A stretch of 7,217 nucleotides of DNA from Caldithrix sp. (GTDB lineage Bacteria; KSB1; UBA2214; DYKH01): NCBI GenBank assembly GCA_020722685.1, contig DYKH01000230.1, positions 1-7,217 on the forward strand. The letters are read 5' to 3'. Positions within the stretch are counted from its first letter, which is position 1. Every line of letters starts with the position of its first letter. Both the position numbers and the translations under genes were made by a program. This document shows positions 5,688 through 7,217 of the stretch, in pieces. The notes under the pieces were generated by a model. The model searched no databases, was not told the origin of the DNA, and was given only the letters and a program-made list of their open reading frames with translations.

Positions 5688-6578
5688 ATGTCCCTCCCTG
5701 CCCAGGAACGCCGTATCCCTGAGGCGGAGTTCGTGATCCGTATTGACCAGTTGCTTGAGAAGGGGCTTCCGGAAAAGACCGTCCCTTGGCCTGCTGACAG
5801 TCCCCCTGCCTGGGCGCGCGGATTTCGCCCTCAGACTATTGTTGATTTGGGCACTGGGGTTGGTGGTTTCATGAGGTCAGTGCTGCTGCGTCTCGGGCAA
5901 TGGGGGTGCCTGGAGGGGCTGAAACGGCTGGTCTTGATAGAAAGTGACAAGGCCCTTTCTCCATCGGGTAGTGAAATGGGTTTGCAAAGGCTGCTTTTAA
6001 TGAAAGCAAAAGAGGCCTTGGCTGTGGCAGGAAAAAGCGATGTGGCTGTGGAAACGGTGATTGCACCGGTACGGGTTGAAAGCAAAGATGGATTCCAAGA
6101 GGGGGTGATCTCTGTCCTGGAACCATACCGGGCGGTTGATTTAATCATCGCCTCGCACATCACATACTATTTTGGCGACGGCTCCGGCCGGGAATTGCTT
6201 CCTGCTTTAGGGCGTTACCTCTCTCCGAATGGAGGACGGTTGTGGTGTGTGATCCGCAAACAGAACTGTCCGATTTATCAGACGCGGGCCAAGACCTTGG
6301 CCAAGCTGGGCCAAGATGATGTCAAACCATTTGATTACGCAGAGTATTTTGAGCGGGTGGTCTTGCCCGTGTTTCCGGAATTTGTTGTGTTGGAGACAGC
6401 GGACAAGGGGTATCTTGGAGATCCGGGCCAGGAGGGGCGGGCCGATGCCGCCTATTTCCTGATGTGGCGTGAAGTGCCCTTGCATCATGAGAATCCGTAC
6501 TGGCAGGCGGTTGCCGATATTGTTGCCGCACCGGAGCCGCTCTTTGTCGAGCGGCATTTTATAGTTGAGAGATCATAA
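5688..6578 (+). CDS. Class I SAM-dependent methyltransferase
   Basis: A 296-residue cytoplasmic protein with the Rossmann-fold methyltransferase core. Motif I is IVDLGTGVGGFM (51-62), the SAM-binding loop. The acidic residue at the end of strand 2 is Glu85 in LVLIESDKAL. Motif IV is VDLIIASHITYYFGD (150-164), and the strand after the following helix is LSPNGGRLWCVIR (178-190). The 'ASH-YYF' wording resembles small-molecule N- or O-methyltransferases of the histamine-N-methyltransferase-like group; no rRNA or DNA target motif (such as NPPY) is present. An N-terminal extension (1-48) and a C-terminal segment (about 195-296) with many aromatic residues may form the acceptor pocket. It follows the lipoprotein gene by two bases and its TAA overlaps the next ATG by one base, so it belongs to this operon. 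The methyl acceptor is unknown. Confidence 0.85.
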   Translation: MSLPAQERRIPEAEFVIRIDQLLEKGLPEKTVPWPADSPPAWARGFRPQTIVDLGTGVGGFMRSVLLRLGQWGCLEGLKRLVLIESDKALSPSGSEMGLQRLLLMKAKEALAVAGKSDVAVETVIAPVRVESKDGFQEGVISVLEPYRAVDLIIASHITYYFGDGSGRELLPALGRYLSPNGGRLWCVIRKQNCPIYQTRAKTLAKLGQDDVKPFDYAEYFERVVLPVFPEFVVLETADKGYLGDPGQEGRADAAYFLMWREVPLHHENPYWQAVADIVAAPEPLFVERHFIVERS

Positions 6579-7217
6579 TGATGAGCCCGCAGAACAGTTC
6601 GTTTACGACGATATACATGCTGCTCACGAGTGAATGGAGGCTTGAGAACTTCTCTGTAAAGTGGGATGAGTTAGCCAAAGGGTCTTACGACGAATTCCGT
6701 TGTAAGCTCATGGCTTCAGCAGAGTATGCCGCATTTTTTATCCGTGCCCTGCTTGGCGACCATCCAAGTCGAAAGCAGAATGGAGATAAATGGCAGCTGA
6801 GTTGGAAAAATAATAATGAAATTACAATATCTGGGGAAAAAGAGAAAGAACAACTTCAGAAGGCGCAAGATAATAAGGAGGCACTGATCGGCGCCGATTT
6901 GACTGCACGCACCGGTTTGACTTTAGCTTGGCAGATTTGTCAATCCACCAAACAAACATTTTATCCAGAGCTGGATATTTGCTCAAATCCCTTCAAAAAT
7001 GGCAATGCGGCATTACGATTCCATTCCGCCGACTTTATCTACGGTCCCATCAAGGATTTGGTTTATGTCAAAAAGAATAATGGCGGGGTTTTTGAAAGAG
7101 CAAGTCAGGAGCAATATGATAGCCTATATTACAAAATCGATTTTGAGAAGGACATGAGAAACCACGGTTGGCGAACAAGTGGTGAACATGGCTTCACGAA
7201 TGACCCATACTGCCTTG
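6578..7217 (+). CDS. Unrecognised protein, N-terminal 213 codons (3' end outside window)
   Basis: The frame opens at ATG 6578, overlapping the methyltransferase stop by one base (TAATG), and stays open to the window edge. A second ATG follows directly at 6581. The protein begins MMSPQNSSFTTIYMLLTSEW and is soluble-looking, with no signal peptide or clear membrane segment. About residues 60-110 are charged and hydrophilic (Lys-, Asn- and Glu-rich, GEKEKEQLQKAQDNKE). Later segments are richer in aromatic residues (FHSADFIYGPIKDLVYVKK). I recognise no family or catalytic motif. By eye its codons are more A+T-rich than those of the preceding genes, especially around 6780-6880, which may mean separate acquisition. 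Start overlap and strand place it in the operon. Confidence 0.75.
   Translation, partial: MMSPQNSSFTTIYMLLTSEWRLENFSVKWDELAKGSYDEFRCKLMASAEYAAFFIRALLGDHPSRKQNGDKWQLSWKNNNEITISGEKEKEQLQKAQDNKEALIGADLTARTGLTLAWQICQSTKQTFYPELDICSNPFKNGNAALRFHSADFIYGPIKDLVYVKKNNGGVFERASQEQYDSLYYKIDFEKDMRNHGWRTSGEHGFTNDPYCL

Noticed and set aside
1..7217. tRNA/rRNA genes, CRISPR arrays, transposases, attachment sites or riboswitches
   Set aside because: Reading both strands by eye I found no repeat-spacer array, transposase motif, cloverleaf or long structured leader; the only non-coding stretch is 197-431.

Overview
The window is most of one tightly packed plus-strand operon. From its G+C-rich codon use, its lipoprotein-type binding protein and its sigma-54-like promoter signals I would guess a Gram-negative bacterium, perhaps from the Desulfobacterota or wider Proteobacteria. 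That taxonomic guess is weak, because no marker gene is present.

Layout. Bases 2-196 are the tail of an unrecognised gene. Bases 197-431 are non-coding and relatively A+T-rich. They hold a direct repeat of the upstream gene's last bases, a short hairpin and several TGGCA boxes; the best of these forms a -24/-12 (sigma-54) promoter candidate at 372-387. Then follow, all on the plus strand with no gap above 15 bases: an ABC importer ATPase (432-1220), an ABC permease with an extra N-terminal receiver-like domain (1213-2331), a LOG/SLOG-type nucleotide-binding protein (2328-2888), a NodU/CmcH-type carbamoyltransferase (2866-4653), an NMT1/THI5-like substrate-binding lipoprotein (4669-5685), a class I SAM-dependent methyltransferase (5688-6578) and the first 213 codons of an unrecognised protein (6578 to the window end). 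Junctions are overlaps of 8, 4 and 23 bases, gaps of 15 and 2 bases, and an overlap of 1 base, so translation is probably coupled along much of the set.

How it may work. The ATPase, permease and lipoprotein make one complete importer of the nitrate/sulfonate/taurine/pyrimidine (SsuABC, TauABC, ThiXYZ) type. Three enzyme-like genes are interleaved with the transporter genes: a possible N-glycosidase or nucleotide-binding protein, an O-carbamoyltransferase and a methyltransferase. This looks like an undescribed pathway that takes up a small molecule and tailors it, or that makes and retrieves one. The substrate cannot be read from the sequence.

The most unusual single item is the permease. Its first ~110 residues have the alternating strand/helix pattern of a CheY-like receiver but lack the phospho-acceptor aspartate, which suggests a pseudo-receiver regulatory domain built into the transporter.
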